NCBI GenBank assembly: GCA_022749755.1
Contig: CM040442.1
Span: 4,996,457-5,060,456, forward strand
Length of the DNA: 64,000 bases
Origin: Azadirachta indica
Taxonomy: Eukaryota; Streptophyta; Magnoliopsida; Sapindales; Meliaceae
Direction of reading: 5' to 3'
The position numbers and the translations under genes were made by a program. Below, in pieces: positions 1-13,099 of the stretch. Each line of letters opens with the position of its first letter. Positions within the stretch are counted from its first letter, which is position 1. Under the pieces are notes generated by a model. It saw only the letters and a program-made list of their open reading frames with translations. It did not search any database and was not told the DNA's origin.

Positions 1-36
1 ATCCATCTTAGATAAACCAGAAACCTAAGTGAAAAA

Positions 37-936
37 ATGCCTAAGCACCTACAAAAATCTCTTCATGATTACCTTTCCAAGATCAAAAAACACAGCCCAA
101 ATAATCACCATTCATCTTCATTTCAACCCACTAAAAATTGGATTCTCTCGGGATGTAAGCACCCCAAAACCCCATCTTTTGCTTTTGATCGTAACCAAAA
201 CAACGAAAACAATGGCAACAACAATGATGCTGCTGCAACACTTTCAGACATTGATCGTTTCCTGTACGAGAATTTCAAGTCTCTTTATGTCAAGGAAGAT
301 CATGATCAAGATTATTACACAAAGAAAGGATCAGAAGATCATCTTCATCTGCAGGTTGATCAAAATCATGAAGCTTGTACTCACTACAGTCCAAGAGGGA
401 TTCTATTCGGTTCACCTAGGTTTCTTGAGCCGCCTCCGGACCTCTGTGGGTCAAACAGGTTCTTCGTGGTGCCGGGGTTGTCGGGTTCTCTCATGGAGGA
501 AGCCCGGAACAGTCTGACGGCAACCTCCGACGACGTTGGCACAGGCTCAGGATCAACTTCAACTACTACTACTACTACAACTACAAGCCCAAATGATCAG
601 TCTTCCTCAGTTTCCGACGATTCCAAGGATGTCAAGCTTCCTGAAGACTGCATTGCCGTCTTAACGTATTCTCCGAGCCCTTACGACGATTTCCGACGTT
701 CCATGCAGGAAATGGTGGAAACAAAAATGAAGAACAATGAAAAAGTCGATTGGGATTTCGTGGAAGAGCTTCTATTCTGTTACTTGAACTTGAACGAGAA
801 GAAATCATACAAGTTCATTCTGAGTGCATTCGTGGATTTGATCGTTGTTTTGCGGAAAAATTCAAACAAGATTCCGGAAAGATCACGGAATTTTCGAGTT
901 TCCAAGGAACGGAGAAGAAAAATGAGAAATATGTAA
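37..936 (+). CDS. OFP14: OVATE family protein, OFP14-like transcriptional repressor
   Basis: A single uninterrupted 299-residue frame from the first ATG. The N-terminus (MPKHLQKSLHDYLSKIKK) and the later LSDIDRFLYENFKSL block are typical of OFP14-type proteins. The C-terminal OVATE domain, about residues 204-273, carries CIAVLTYSPSPYDDFRRSM, then VDWDFVEELLFCYLNLNEKKSYKFILSAFVDL. It ends in a basic tail rich in Arg and Lys. Known family role: plant-specific nuclear repressors that bind TALE homeodomain proteins and TRM proteins to control organ shape and cell elongation. The middle is low complexity, with a Ser/Thr run near residues 170-186 encoded by ACT repeats. Lack of introns is usual for OFPs. 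It converges on RTEL1, the same pairing I recall for At1g79960 and At1g79950. The promoter lies outside the window. The family call is secure; the OFP14 assignment rests on the N-terminal motif and the neighbourhood. Confidence 0.93.
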   Translation: MPKHLQKSLHDYLSKIKKHSPNNHHSSSFQPTKNWILSGCKHPKTPSFAFDRNQNNENNGNNNDAAATLSDIDRFLYENFKSLYVKEDHDQDYYTKKGSEDHLHLQVDQNHEACTHYSPRGILFGSPRFLEPPPDLCGSNRFFVVPGLSGSLMEEARNSLTATSDDVGTGSGSTSTTTTTTTTSPNDQSSSVSDDSKDVKLPEDCIAVLTYSPSPYDDFRRSMQEMVETKMKNNEKVDWDFVEELLFCYLNLNEKKSYKFILSAFVDLIVVLRKNSNKIPERSRNFRVSKERRRKMRNM

Positions 937-2557
937 CGTAAGATTCTGGCAACGGGGAAGGTGGTGCATTAAAGAATACATATATATATAAGCGTGTTAC
1001 CAGAACAGGCTTACGGTTAAAACTGCTAGTTTTGGATTCGTTCATCTTTAGCCATCACATGGAAGATGAATAATTGAATATTATTATTAATCTATATAAA
1101 CTAATTAATGTGAGGGAGGGATTTCAAGGAAAGGGGCACTTTGTTTATGAATGAAGTTTTGTAATTTTGTGGGCTTATGGTTAGATTTGGGCACAATTAT
1201 ATTGGTCTTGTCTGTTGCATGTTCCCCGGTGTTTTATTAGAATCTGCTGCTATTACCCATTCGCATGCATATTCTAATTCCTTTGAAAGAATATGATTTG
1301 ATTTTGGGAATTGGACGCCAATGGGTTTGAGTTTGTATTGCAAATCACCAATTGTATTGTATTTTATTTTATTAATGAAATTCAATTGTAAGCTTTCATT
1401 TACGTTTCCTTTTTAATCTATATATACAATGCTTATATAATTAAATCTTACCACATGCAATTACATCTTTCTCTTAACATATTATTCATTTGCAATGAAA
1501 TGTGTCAATATAATATGAAAAAAAATAGACGTCCATAGTATTATTGAAAAAGAAAAACGAAGTCAATCAAGTTACGTGACAGCAAGGTGCTATTCTCCTT
1601 CTAATTCTCTTTAGTAGCGAACAATTGCAAAATCCTTACTTAAAAAGGCGTCCAAAAGTTGACTAGTGTTCACATAAATAATAGTTACAATTGCCATGAT
1701 AGAAATCATTTTTCTGATTCATGGTGAACCAGTTATCTCAAGCACCATGAAAAAAGCTGTCCAAAAAATGAAAGCTATTGCCGAGGGATCTTTACATTTA
1801 ATCTTCCGATGCAATTTATAAAGCACTGCAATGGAGATATTAACATTTCAGGCAAAAAGACTGTTGTGCAAGCCACATATATACAGTTACCAACTCTCAG
1901 GTCGAAGTTGCTTGCTACCTCAGTAGCTGTATCCTCTGTCATATAGGGAAGAAGTTTCTTGAACCCTTGGAGCATCAATAAAAGACCACTGTTCCTTCAT
2001 TCTGAGCAAGCTTTATCCCCGCATGTGAGACAATAGCAGCTTGAAAATCAGAGTATAAGCAAAAAGATCCTGCAAATCCAATTGAAAAGAGGTTCCCAGT
2101 CATTGAGAGGAGATTCCAAAACAGATATCTAGTTTCTCAAATAATTTAAGCTGCATCATATACACACAAAATTGGAGATTCCAAGCCTATTGGTATTGTT
2201 TTCATGATTTTGTTGAAAATCTGTTCAGTTAAATGAATAAGAGATAATTTGCATATTACAATCTCATAACGTGCCTAGTACTAGTAGGGTGTTTGACAAC
2301 TACACCCTCTCTAATGCCAACTGTTATTTGAGAATTGTAGTTGACATTCTAATAGATCTTCATTCATGATTTTTCACAACATAATATCTCCACCGTGCAC
2401 ATTTTTTAAAGAATCAATTTATTTTATTTATGATTCTTTCTTATCTCAAAATGCATATCATAGTTGCAGAAACCTAGTCATACGTGTGTCACTCACTTTC
2501 AGAGTCTAGGATTACTAACTACAAAAGTAGAGATCCTTACTTGATCTATTTGAGCGC
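937..2557. other. Convergent intergenic stretch: OFP14 3' flank and RTEL1 3' UTR
   Basis: No protein-coding frame is convincing here. On the minus strand a donor (GTAAGG, intron from 2540) lies 17 nt after the RTEL1 stop. A plausible acceptor (TTTGCAG ending at 2070) follows, so the RTEL1 3' UTR may carry an intron at about 2070-2540 and continue towards about 1780. The left part is AT-rich trailer of OFP14. Confidence 0.5.
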
Positions 2558-5500
2558 TCAATCATTTGCAATAAGGTACTGCTCGTACAAAGAATGGTAC
2601 TTTGCAGGAACAAAATCCTTGAATCTGTGAATGATGACGGCAGAAAGCGGGTGAGATCCTGGTACAGGGTACTTGTGAAACAGATCACTGAAATGTCAAA
2701 AATTACCAAACATAGAAAAGGAAAATAAATGAAGAGAAATCAAAAGGGTTTGAAGACCAAAAAAAAAAAATCTGGTCATGTTTATAAGGTTTTAGATCAA
2801 TAGAAGGTCAATGCAATCAGTTGGAGATTGAATGCATAGTCATTCTGAGAATGAACAAAAGAAGTGAATAATAGAATTGTGGCAATTGTCCTCGCATGAT
2901 ATTCCTAAAACAAAATGTATGTAACCAGAAATTTGAAGTTGAAAGCAATACGTGCAGCAGCAATACTGATTCTAAAGCCACATTACCCAAGCTACAAATG
3001 ATAAATCTAATAATTGAAAGGCCGTCCTCCAATGCAAAAAATAAAAAAATTAAAAAAAAATAGTATTTACAGACATCTAGTCTACGTCCAAATTTTAAAG
3101 CTAAAGGCAAACACTTTATCACCTATTGTTTAGAACTTAATATACCTTCTGAGAAGAGGAAGCCTCTCTGGTCCAGAGAACAATTTCACAATTGATTGTA
3201 GAACATGACTAATTTTCATTGCCTTGGACTTCATTGCCTTCATAAAGGCAATGAAGTCTTTATACTCTGCAGCACTAAGTTTTTCTTGAACCTGTAACAC
3301 ATCAAGTTTGGAAATCAGTGTTTGTTCTTCTGTTATGGAGTACTGGTTTTGGTCTCCATTTAGATGATTCTTATATAAAACCGGAGCACATTTTGATACA
3401 AGTTAAGTACTCATAGTGTCATAGATTTGTTTCTCATTTAAAAAAAAAAAAATTTTAAAAAAATCACCTGAGTCAGAAATACAGATCCTTTTGTTTCTTC
3501 ATTACCAGAAGATAGAGAATTAGAATGAATCCCTTTGCAGTTTTCACTCTCAATCTTGGTATCTCTCCTTTGGATTGTACCATCAACTTTACTTGCTGCT
3601 GAACCTTCAGCGGTTACCCTGCTTCTACCATCAGGAAGCTGTGGTTTTTCAAGCTTCACTAAACTAGAAACAGGAAATGAGCTGTTTGATTGTGACCTTT
3701 CAGAATTTGATGCAGTGTCAGAACCATTTTTAATAGATTGCATTATATCAGGTTCAGCACTTAATACTTTACGCTTCTTAGTAGAACAAGGTGCTATCAG
3801 TTCCTCTTTCCTTGGTTTTCCATCCAATGACGAATTACCAGTTAAATCAATGAATTCATGACTTTGGTGATATTGTAAAATTTTCCTCCCAGGGAGTGCT
3901 AATTTTTTCTCATATTGGATAAGATCACTTGAACTATTCAATTTAGAAGCCTGAATTGCCTTGTAAGGACTGAGAGATGAGCGATTAGCAGGAAGTACTT
4001 CTCTCAAGTGGCTTGAGCTGTTGCTTCTTTTCATATCCAGTAAAGAAGAGAATGACTTCACTGAGCAAGCTTGATCCTCTGCTGGCGTCTGCTATTACAT
4101 ATCACAAAGAATAACAGTTCACACAGAAAAATACCAAGACAAATGACTAACTCAAAAAAAAATGAGCACATAGTGTGGAAAACAATAAAAAATTACCAGA
4201 GAAGGAACCTCTTCCCGGAAAAATTTAGGTAAAGGTTCCACAGATTTCATTTCTCTTACATCTCCTATATAATGCCATTTACCATTAGCTGCTGAATGAT
4301 TGACTGGTACCCCAAGGAATATATCAAGACCATAAAAACCATGAAACAGACAATATTATTTATCCAAAGGATACTTTACCCATGTCTTCAGTTTTTATTA
4401 ACTTGTGGTTTGTAGAACCATAAGTTCCTCCATCTCGGAAAAAACGGGTCAATGTATAAACCACATCCCCGAAGTTTGAGTAACACTGCAAGTAGAAATG
4501 AGTAAGTATGAAACATTTACAAGAAATGGATTATTCTTTCACCAATATAATGTACCTTGATATGAGGCTGTATCCAAAGTGATATTTGGGACTGGCGACT
4601 TGGATGTGCAAACCTATTAGTAACTCAAAAGATGAAAGAAGAGCATAAAAGTCAAAATCCATGACAAGGTTCTAAACTGAGAGTTGTATCAAGAATGATA
4701 CTTGGACCAAAAGAACAAAGGCTTAATCAGAAATACATTACTTGTGGAAAAATTCTTAACCATTGAAGTTCTCTCTTTCTTTACATAAACAACCATGTTG
4801 ATAATGATTAATTTTACCAAAGACCAATGGCAACAATAAGAAAAGCAGACAATTATATGGTTAAGCATCTCCGAAATGCTTACATATACTCCATAGTTTC
4901 TATTAAAGATCTAACTGCAGATGTTATTTTATATCTACTGATTATGGTTCAGCACAAATCTAAAAGCAATAAAAATGGTGTTATAGACCTCAGGTAGTTT
5001 GAAAATTGTATAAAAATTAGTTCATGAATGATTCACAATACTGCAGCAAGATCAGAATCAACTGTTGGAACATAATATTTTAAATCAGAATGTTGGAGGG
5101 AATAAAATAAACAGAAAATTTTTACATATTTTACAGTCCGTTTGATATGTACTACAACACTGAAAAGCAATTTGGTGAAAATTCAGACAGAAATAACAGA
5201 AAACAAAAACCTTTCATCACAAAAGATAATTGCTCCATAGTCATGGCGATGACGAATTACACGTCCAACAGCCTGATTTACAGCCCGTGATGCTTGTTGA
5301 TTATACCATTCTTCTCCAGTTATAACTGACAACTGGGGTTCCTAGTAAAGCAGCACTATATATATAAATTTAACTATAAGAAGAAAAGAATTTAGAAGTT
5401 AAACACGATACCTTACATCGGGAGTTGTTAAAAGTACCTTATATCCTTCCCTTTGACATTGCGTTTGTAGGTCCAAATATTCACGTTTTAGGCGAACCTG

Positions 5501-8500
5501 TTGCATAATAAGGCCAGAAAAATGAAGAGAAAGATGAAGCACAAAGCAAAAACTATAAAGTAATTTGATGCCAACTAATTAATATGGATAAACATGCAAG
5601 TATGGACCTACCAGTACCCAAACTGAAAATTGAAATTGAAATGTTAAACAACATTATCATTCTTCACTTCAGTTTTATTATATGATGCTTTATTTAATTT
5701 ATTTTAGGTATCACAGCAAAATCTTGAAAGCTAAGGCCCAAAAAATAGTTGACTTTAATAATAATAATAAACATATAAAGACTAACAGAATCTCAAGAAA
5801 AAGAAGGGGCAGAAGATTGTGACACCTTCGGATCAGTCCTTGTAGCAAATGGCATACCGGTAATCACTACAGCTCTTCCAGCATGGTCAGTGAAATCTAG
5901 TCCTTCACTCACCTGAAAATCGGATATATGAAGCATAAACCAAGGTGTGGTTTGGAGGACATTTGGGAATGAAAAGTGTGTACGACGAAAAATCCTACAA
6001 CAGAAAAATAATATAAAGTTTCCAGTCATGTACACAACTAAACTTGAGCTGTGAGCCATTCTCTCAATTCATTAATTGCTGCAATGTTCTTTTACTACAT
6101 TTTGGAATATCAGGTGACATAGCCCACGTGTAAGCATTAAGAATCAACAAGACCTAGCTTGAGGTTTTCGAGAGTTATCTTCATCAATAGACTTTCATTG
6201 ATTTGCAAAAGAATCAATTCAATAACTTTCTTAGGCAAGGTTTGATGACTTAACCTAGAAGAGCATTTTCTGACATATGAAAAATATATGACCATATATA
6301 GCATCCATCAAACAAACCCATGAGTTGTTGAGAAACATTAAAATATCAATACAGGAGTCCACTTGGGCAGTGGGTAACTTCTTTAAAAACTTGCATCTCC
6401 TACTTATTCAGAAATATGTGAAAAGGAAATAATTATTATAACATTCAGAATACAAGTTTACTCAGTTCTTTAATAACTTGCATCTCCTACTTATTCAGAA
6501 ATGTGCTAAAAGGAAATAATTATTGTGACATTCAGAATACGAGGTTATTGCATCTACCGAAACCATCTTACAGGCAGTTCATATTGCAGAATTAAGTCCA
6601 TAACAAAAGACTCTAAAAGCAAAATAACCCTCTATTGGGACGCCAACAACCCCAAAATTTTTTAAGCTGATATGAAAGGGTTCAATAATAGATTTAAATG
6701 CTAAATACCCCCTCAAGTGCATCATCAAACCAAATAAATGAAATTGACACATGGATCCAAACAAGGTACATTTTGTTCTTTCATTAAAATTTTTTTTTTT
6801 TCAGAAGAAGCTAAGAAATTATAATACTCAAGAAAGATAAGCGATACATCGGCGAACCAGGTCCCCAATTAAAAGAAAAGAACATGAAAGTAGGAGAAGG
6901 GAAACAATCTTTACAAAACCTATCAAAAAATTCCTAAGAAAACCTATCATATACCTTCCCACGACAGACAGCAAAAAATACAGCTCCAGTAGTTGAGGTG
7001 TCCTTCAGCTTAGCCATATAATCCTGACAGAAAGCAAAGAATTACAAATCAGATGGACAACATAAGGTCAAAGCAGTAAATACAATAAAAAATGGAAGAC
7101 CAGTGATCATGTCATTAGTTTTGCCAGGCACCTCAATTGCCAACGGAAACAGTGAAGATTGTCTGGGTTCGACAACAGGTTTCTTATGTTTGCATATTCT
7201 TTCCCATATTGTTGTTGAATTTCCATGACTCTGCAAAAATTAAAACATAATGGCTCTTTCTAAGAAAGGCAACAAAACATGATACCTAAAGAAATATAGA
7301 GCCTGCAACAAATTAGGGTTTGGTTACTAGCTTCTTCTCTGGTCGGACAAGTACTCAATGGCTCTTTCTATTTGAAAAAGATAACAATTACAATATTCAC
7401 TTCTTTGCTGATTGTGTTGGATGCTTTACCATATTTTTCCAGCATGCAATGCATTGGTCCAAAAGGTAGTATGATGGAAAGAATATGAGCAGCCCATCAG
7501 GTACAATGCGAGCAATATTGACTGGAACATCAAATTCAAGAAATTTAGCAATCACTCAAATAATTATCAACAATAATGAAGCTAATGATTTGCACACCCT
7601 CTGTTTATTATCAACTAAAACTCACAGGCAGGTGCTTCGGCTAATTTCAGCATAATGCATCAGATATTTTAGTAGATGAAAACCCTTGCAGCATTTTCAA
7701 TTGTAGGAACCAATTAAAAGATTTAGTAAGAAAATTATTCTGCCCTCCAAAATACAGACATTTATTATTCTGCCCTCTAAAGTGCTGATTCATTTAGTTT
7801 TTCAATATATTATGCCCTTCTCCACTCCCCTATTATGTTTAAAATTCTCTCACACACTACCTTGGTACAATTTAACAAGCATAAAAATTGTCTCAACACC
7901 TATCATAAGGTTATCAATTGCCTCTCTAGTCATCAAGACTCCCAAGGATTGCACTTCGTTGCAATACTAAGTAGAAGTAGTATCCGAGCCAAGTGACATC
8001 TAAATCACTGACCTAGCAATAACAAGCATAGCATGAGGCCATCATATTGACCATCAATATCGTTTATGTTGCATACCAATAGCATTCCCGAGCTCTTGCT
8101 TGTATTCTAGAGAATCACGATTCCGGTAAGAGGAATTGAAAGAGTAACCAGAGGGACCGACAGGTACAACTCCAGCCCATATCTGATTTGCGGATATGAC
8201 ATGAGGATTTTCCAATCGTATAGGAAAATTCCTAAGAACAGTAAAAGATTTCAGTTCAATAATTATGAAAGTTATTATTGCATGGTCAATTGGAAAACAT
8301 AACGCCCATAAAAGTAACTTACAATTTCAATTCCTGTGCAAACGAATCCATGGGTGATAATGTGCCAGAAGTCAATATGATTGACCCAACTTCCAACCTA
8401 GAGAACTCTTGCATTGCAACTCCTGGATTAAAACACCACCAGCTGAGTGTTCTGGATGCCTTACCTGCACATTCAAAATAATGGAGATATGAAATAATCA

Positions 8501-11500
8501 ATATTGAAGCATGGCACATCTTGAATGTTAACATTAACTAGAAAAACTTATGGTATTCTAGAACGTATTATGCATTGCACATTTCTTTGAATAAATATTT
8601 GAAAACTCCCAAAGCCTTGGGTATGTCCACACTCTAACAACCAAATTCATTTTTCATTGTTTTCTTACATTCCATTTGCTCCTAGTGCCAAAAAGAGTGA
8701 ATAAGGGAAAATAAACAAGTCATCTTTTCAGAAAGCTGGACGACTATTGCAGCTCTATCTCTGATCTTATTTTCTCTTTCTCTGCCTTTCTCCCTCTTCT
8801 CCTCAATTGAATTCTTGAGAATAATGGGAAAATGATTTGCACACAATCCTCAACCATTTATCTATTTTCCTCCTTCTCACTTACTCTATTATATCACATG
8901 TCCATTTGTATTTTGAAGACAATAATCCTACTTACATCTCTTCAGTTTACTTCTGATAATACCCCAACTCTAACAAATAAATCATAGCATGTCAATTGAT
9001 ATAGCAGACACAGACTTTTAAAGCAAAGTTGGGCATTTAGCTGTAGCATTAGCAAAAGCTTTGAGTCACGTGGTAACTTTCACATGATATCAAAACTAAC
9101 TTGACCAAGTCCCTTTTCTTTGAATTCCCCAATCATATTAATTAAACCATATTGTGCAGTGTTAAATTTGATGTTCATGGTTCTGTTAACCTACATGCCT
9201 TGTGCATGAGGGACATGTCAAAGATTAAATAGTAGGTTTGGCCCCTCCTTACAAACTTAAGCTTTTTGGGCCCAATGGCAATTTAACAACGAGCATGATG
9301 CCTAGCTGAACTTTCAAAGGTAATCTAATTAATGCCAAGAACCTATTCGATTCATACCTGTATCACATTGCCAACACAATATTGCTAGCTCTCTTTTGTA
9401 TTGCACAATGAAAATAAACTGAGTTGACCTTCCCACTTAAGATTAATATTCTTCTACAAAATGATAGCCTATTTACCATTGAGAATAATCAAGCATGAAA
9501 ACTACAAGAGTCTAAGTCAATGTTTCTATATTGCAAAAACAACCAAAAAGCTTAATAACCAAAAGTCAGGAGAAAATGGAAAATGAAAATATCAAACATG
9601 TGTTAAGTACAGAAAAAAAATGTTCTGCTCATTTAGCAAAATGATTTTCTCTGCAAATTACCCTTTACAACATCTGCAGCATTTGTGTCAGCTTCCTGCA
9701 CATGAACCTAAAATCAGAAGCAAAAACTTGTAAGTCAGACATCTAGTTTGACATAGCACAACATCAATAAAAATATAGAAAATATGCCATTCACAACTTG
9801 CATATGCTATGAATACACATTGTAGGTTTAAAACATACACGATAATATTCTGCATGGGCAGTTCCTTTATCTCTAAAGATTATTTTAAGGATGTTGCCAA
9901 TGCTTTCTATCCTGCAGGCGCTGCTCTTTCTCTTCTGCAGCTTATCTTCCTGAAGAAGTTCAGCAGCTTCGTCAATTATATCAATAAGCTTAGAGGCAGT
10001 TTCTTGTGTGATATTAAGATCAGCGAGTAATTCATAAATGTAAGGCCCCGGCTTAGTAAATCCCAGCTCCTTAGAATTAATGGGCACTTCAGCTATTCGT
10101 TTCTCAAGCTTCAGAAGAAGTGCTGCAAGATATTCACAACTCATAAAGAAATAAAACGATGCAAAGTATCTATAAATGCATGATAATCTGAATTTTATGG
10201 AAGAACAAATCGCCATAAGTATTGGGTCAACTATGTTACCAGGAAGTATGATGCAATTTGGTTTCAGATTGGGCATAGTAGCTCTCAACAAAATTACAAG
10301 AATAATAAATATATTCCTTGTAACAATATATAGTTACCTCTAAGAATGGCAAAATTATCCGGATTCAACATTTTGTCATTTGACTGTTCCCTTCTTGTTA
10401 CTGAAATGTCAATACAATTTTTTGCTTCGGAGATGCATGCTGTGAGAAGCCCGGAAGTCAAGTCAAAGGAGGCAGCATCTGCACATAAACTTTCCTGCAT
10501 TGTATTCCTATTATATATAGCAATACTCATAGTATATAATACCAGACTGCTGTATTAACAATGAATACTTCAGTTATCCAGTACATTCTGTGAGTGGATA
10601 AGCAGAAAAGTGAAAAGAGAGACATTTGAATACAAGCATCTATAGTTTCAGCTGTTCCACATACAAATTGTCCTAGTCAAGAATTTGACTCTTTTCTTCT
10701 TACCAGGTTGTGAGCTTCATCAAATATAAGTATACTGTCTTTCCACTCAATTCCAAGACCTTTTCTAAACCAAGGATCAATGAGATAGTTATAGGGTGCA
10801 AATACAATATCAACATCCTTGTGGAGCTCTCGTGTCATGAAATAAGGACACCTACAAGAAAGAAGTTCAAATAAAATGGCAAGCAAACCAGTCCATGCCA
10901 CCAACAGCAGCAATGGCTTTTAAGATGACAATATGTGTTCAAGAAGTGAACTAAATGAACATAATATGAACAGATAATACAGGAACATACGGGCCAAATG
11001 TTCGCCCAATCTTGACCAAATCCTCAATGTCAATAGGTTCGTCTCCAAGATGAGGATTTTGCTTCACATAATCTACAACAGAAGCACAGAAAAATACAGA
11101 AGTCAGGTGTTATATTATTATTAAATCGAAACATTAAAATAATAGTTAAGAGCTTTATTATACTAACAATTCATAAGATCCTTATAGCTCAAACATCAAA
11201 CCATGTCCAAAAAATTTCCCCTGGATAAAAAATCCCATAGCCTATTCTCATCAATATGCTGAAAGTTAAAATTAGGTGATTAACAAATAGAGACAGCATT
11301 GTGGCATTGATAGAGATGTTGAATAAAAGGGAAAGGTGAAGCACAATTTTAGCCTGTTCAAATTAACGAGCCTAATTATAAATCTGGTAAGTTTGGGATC
11401 TAAATAACCATTGAGAAAAAAGATGTTGTGCTCGGACAAAACAATCTGTTTGCAGCAGATGTTTAGTGCATCAAAAATCAGTAAACTGGCATGCATAGCA

Positions 11501-12978
11501 CCACAGATAATAGAATAACGAAAAGACAATCATATAGTGCCAATCATAAATACTCGGCTGGACTCTCATAATCTTATTTTCAAATACTTCAAATTAGATC
11601 ATCAACATCAAGATCCAGATGCTTTTTTTCAAGGATAAACCCAATCCTTTTGCATGACCTGCAATAATTGGACAGCATATGGGACTCATTTGTCTAACAA
11701 CAAAAGGTTTCATTCATATGTAATGTCCAGTAATAGTACATCAAAACCAGGATAATGAAAGAATATGATGAGTCTTGCACAAGTGCACATGGTTTAATGT
11801 TACCAGCAGCACGAGAATGGTGAGTGCAGCGACGCTTTGCACCCCTTTTGCAAAGGAATCTGCAGGCATTATTCTGTGCGCTTCCACGAAGCAAACTGAC
11901 TTCATGATGAATGCATAATTGCTCTCGAGATCCTAACATCATCATTTTGGGCCTGCAGAATCTCTAAAGGTGAGTGAATTAGCGCAATTCAACTAATGGT
12001 GTCAAAATATAAAAATCAATTTCATGCAAGTTCTCCAAAGATTCTCCAAAAAGAGCATTTACTTCACGTCTTTTATATGTCCTGACAGTCATAATCAATA
12101 ATTGTTAGATTAAAATCGTGCATTCAAACATCTATAACATTAAAAATAGAAATGAATAAATGCAAGATCTTTAAGGTTTAATGCATTCTGAAGATTTAAA
12201 CTGCAAAAGCAAACACTTAAGAAATATGATCTGACCTATAACTACTTCTTCTCAACTCTTGAATCACTTGCCGGAGTTGACTATGGGTGCGTGAGGTATA
12301 TACTATTTTAGGAAGTTTAGGAGCCCCAGACTGTGACAAATTCTCATTGGACTGGCTTTCAGCAATCTGATCATTTCCTTGACTCCCAACAGTTAAGAAA
12401 CCACCCAAACTCTTCCTCCAAGCTAATGTGGCACATAGAAGACACAAGGTTTTCCCAGTTCCAGTAGGACTCTCCAAAAGTGCGTTACATTTCTGCCGTG
12501 TCATAAATGCATGAGTATATTGCATAGCTAGATAAAAAATGTGAAGTAATTCAATCCCAATATCTTCTCAATTTACCAGAACACGATTCCAGAAATAATA
12601 AATAAATAAATAAAAATTTTGAAAAGTAATCTATTGAAAACAGATGTATATCACCTCAACAAATGTGATAATCATCATTTCATATTCATGGGGGAAACTC
12701 AAGATCATGAACTTGTATCATCAAAGCAAACAACCAAATCGTTACCAGCACTCAGTATTTACCAATGAATAGTATTGCAATATTGGCATGACTGTTATAC
12801 TCCAAGGTCACAAATGGAGCAGAAAAAAATTGAACTTTTAAGGCGGAAATTAACGGCTGCATATCAGATGACTCACATTTTGAAGAGACTGAATGACTTT
12901 TTCCATATAGACCAGCTGACAATCGTAGGCCTCGAACGGGAAATCCACATTGATACCTCTGATATTGTAAGTGGGCAT
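2558..12978 (-). CDS. RTEL1: RTEL1, regulator of telomere elongation helicase (Fe-S superfamily 2 helicase)
   Basis: Twenty-two coding exons join into 1076 residues. From the start they are 12978-12877, 12492-12236, 11952-11804, 11072-10991, 10851-10704, 10494-10338, 10122-9839, 9707-9662, 8464-8323, 8231-8077, 7521-7430, 7230-7132, 7023-6955, 5912-5826, 5497-5438, 5341-5211, 4613-4556, 4485-4380, 4303-4197, 4091-3468, 3291-3146, 2687-2558. The start is [19 protein letters not shown], the Q-motif region of the family. Visible motifs are Walker A SPTGTGKT (42-49), the four iron-sulfur cysteines C133, C154, C162 and C198, DEAH (241-244), VSEGLDF and [14 protein letters not shown] (about 666-679). 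Exons 21-22 encode a helical harmonin-N-like segment ([18 protein letters not shown]). Known role: nuclear 5'-3' helicase that dismantles D-loops, T-loops and G-quadruplexes, limiting recombination and protecting telomeres. Length resembles Arabidopsis RTEL1 (about 1040 aa). All phases agree; the last exon is the least certain. Confidence 0.95.
6379..6548. repeat. Imperfect tandem duplication, 87-bp period, in an RTEL1 intron
   Basis: Two copies starting at 6379 and 6466 share ACTTGCATCTCCTACTTATT and then GAAATAATTATT and ACATTCAGAATAC in the same order, with a few substitutions. They lie in the intron between exons 13 and 14 and do not touch splice sites. Confidence 0.85.
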
Positions 12979-13046
12979 TGTTTGCTCTTCTTAGTTTTCT
13001 GTTTGGATTCCAGGAAACTGATGAGAAATATTTCCGGTCTACCTAT

Positions 13047-13072
13047 AAACCCTAAGAGGAAGTTTTCCCGCC
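13047..13072 (-). promoter_or_regulatory. Telo-box plus E2F site just upstream of RTEL1
   Basis: On the plus strand AAACCCTAA (13047-13055) is a telo-box, and TTTTCCCGCC (13063-13072) contains the E2F consensus TTTCCCGC. They sit 69-94 bp before the RTEL1 start codon, so in the proximal promoter or 5' UTR. This pair is known from plant S-phase and growth genes. Function here is inferred from position and motif only. Confidence 0.6.
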
Positions 13073-13099
13073 ACTGGCTGACCACTTTGCTTGTCGAAG

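Noticed and set aside
7777..7970. Plus-strand ORF inside an RTEL1 intron
   Set aside because: Shadow frame in intron sequence with no product similarity.
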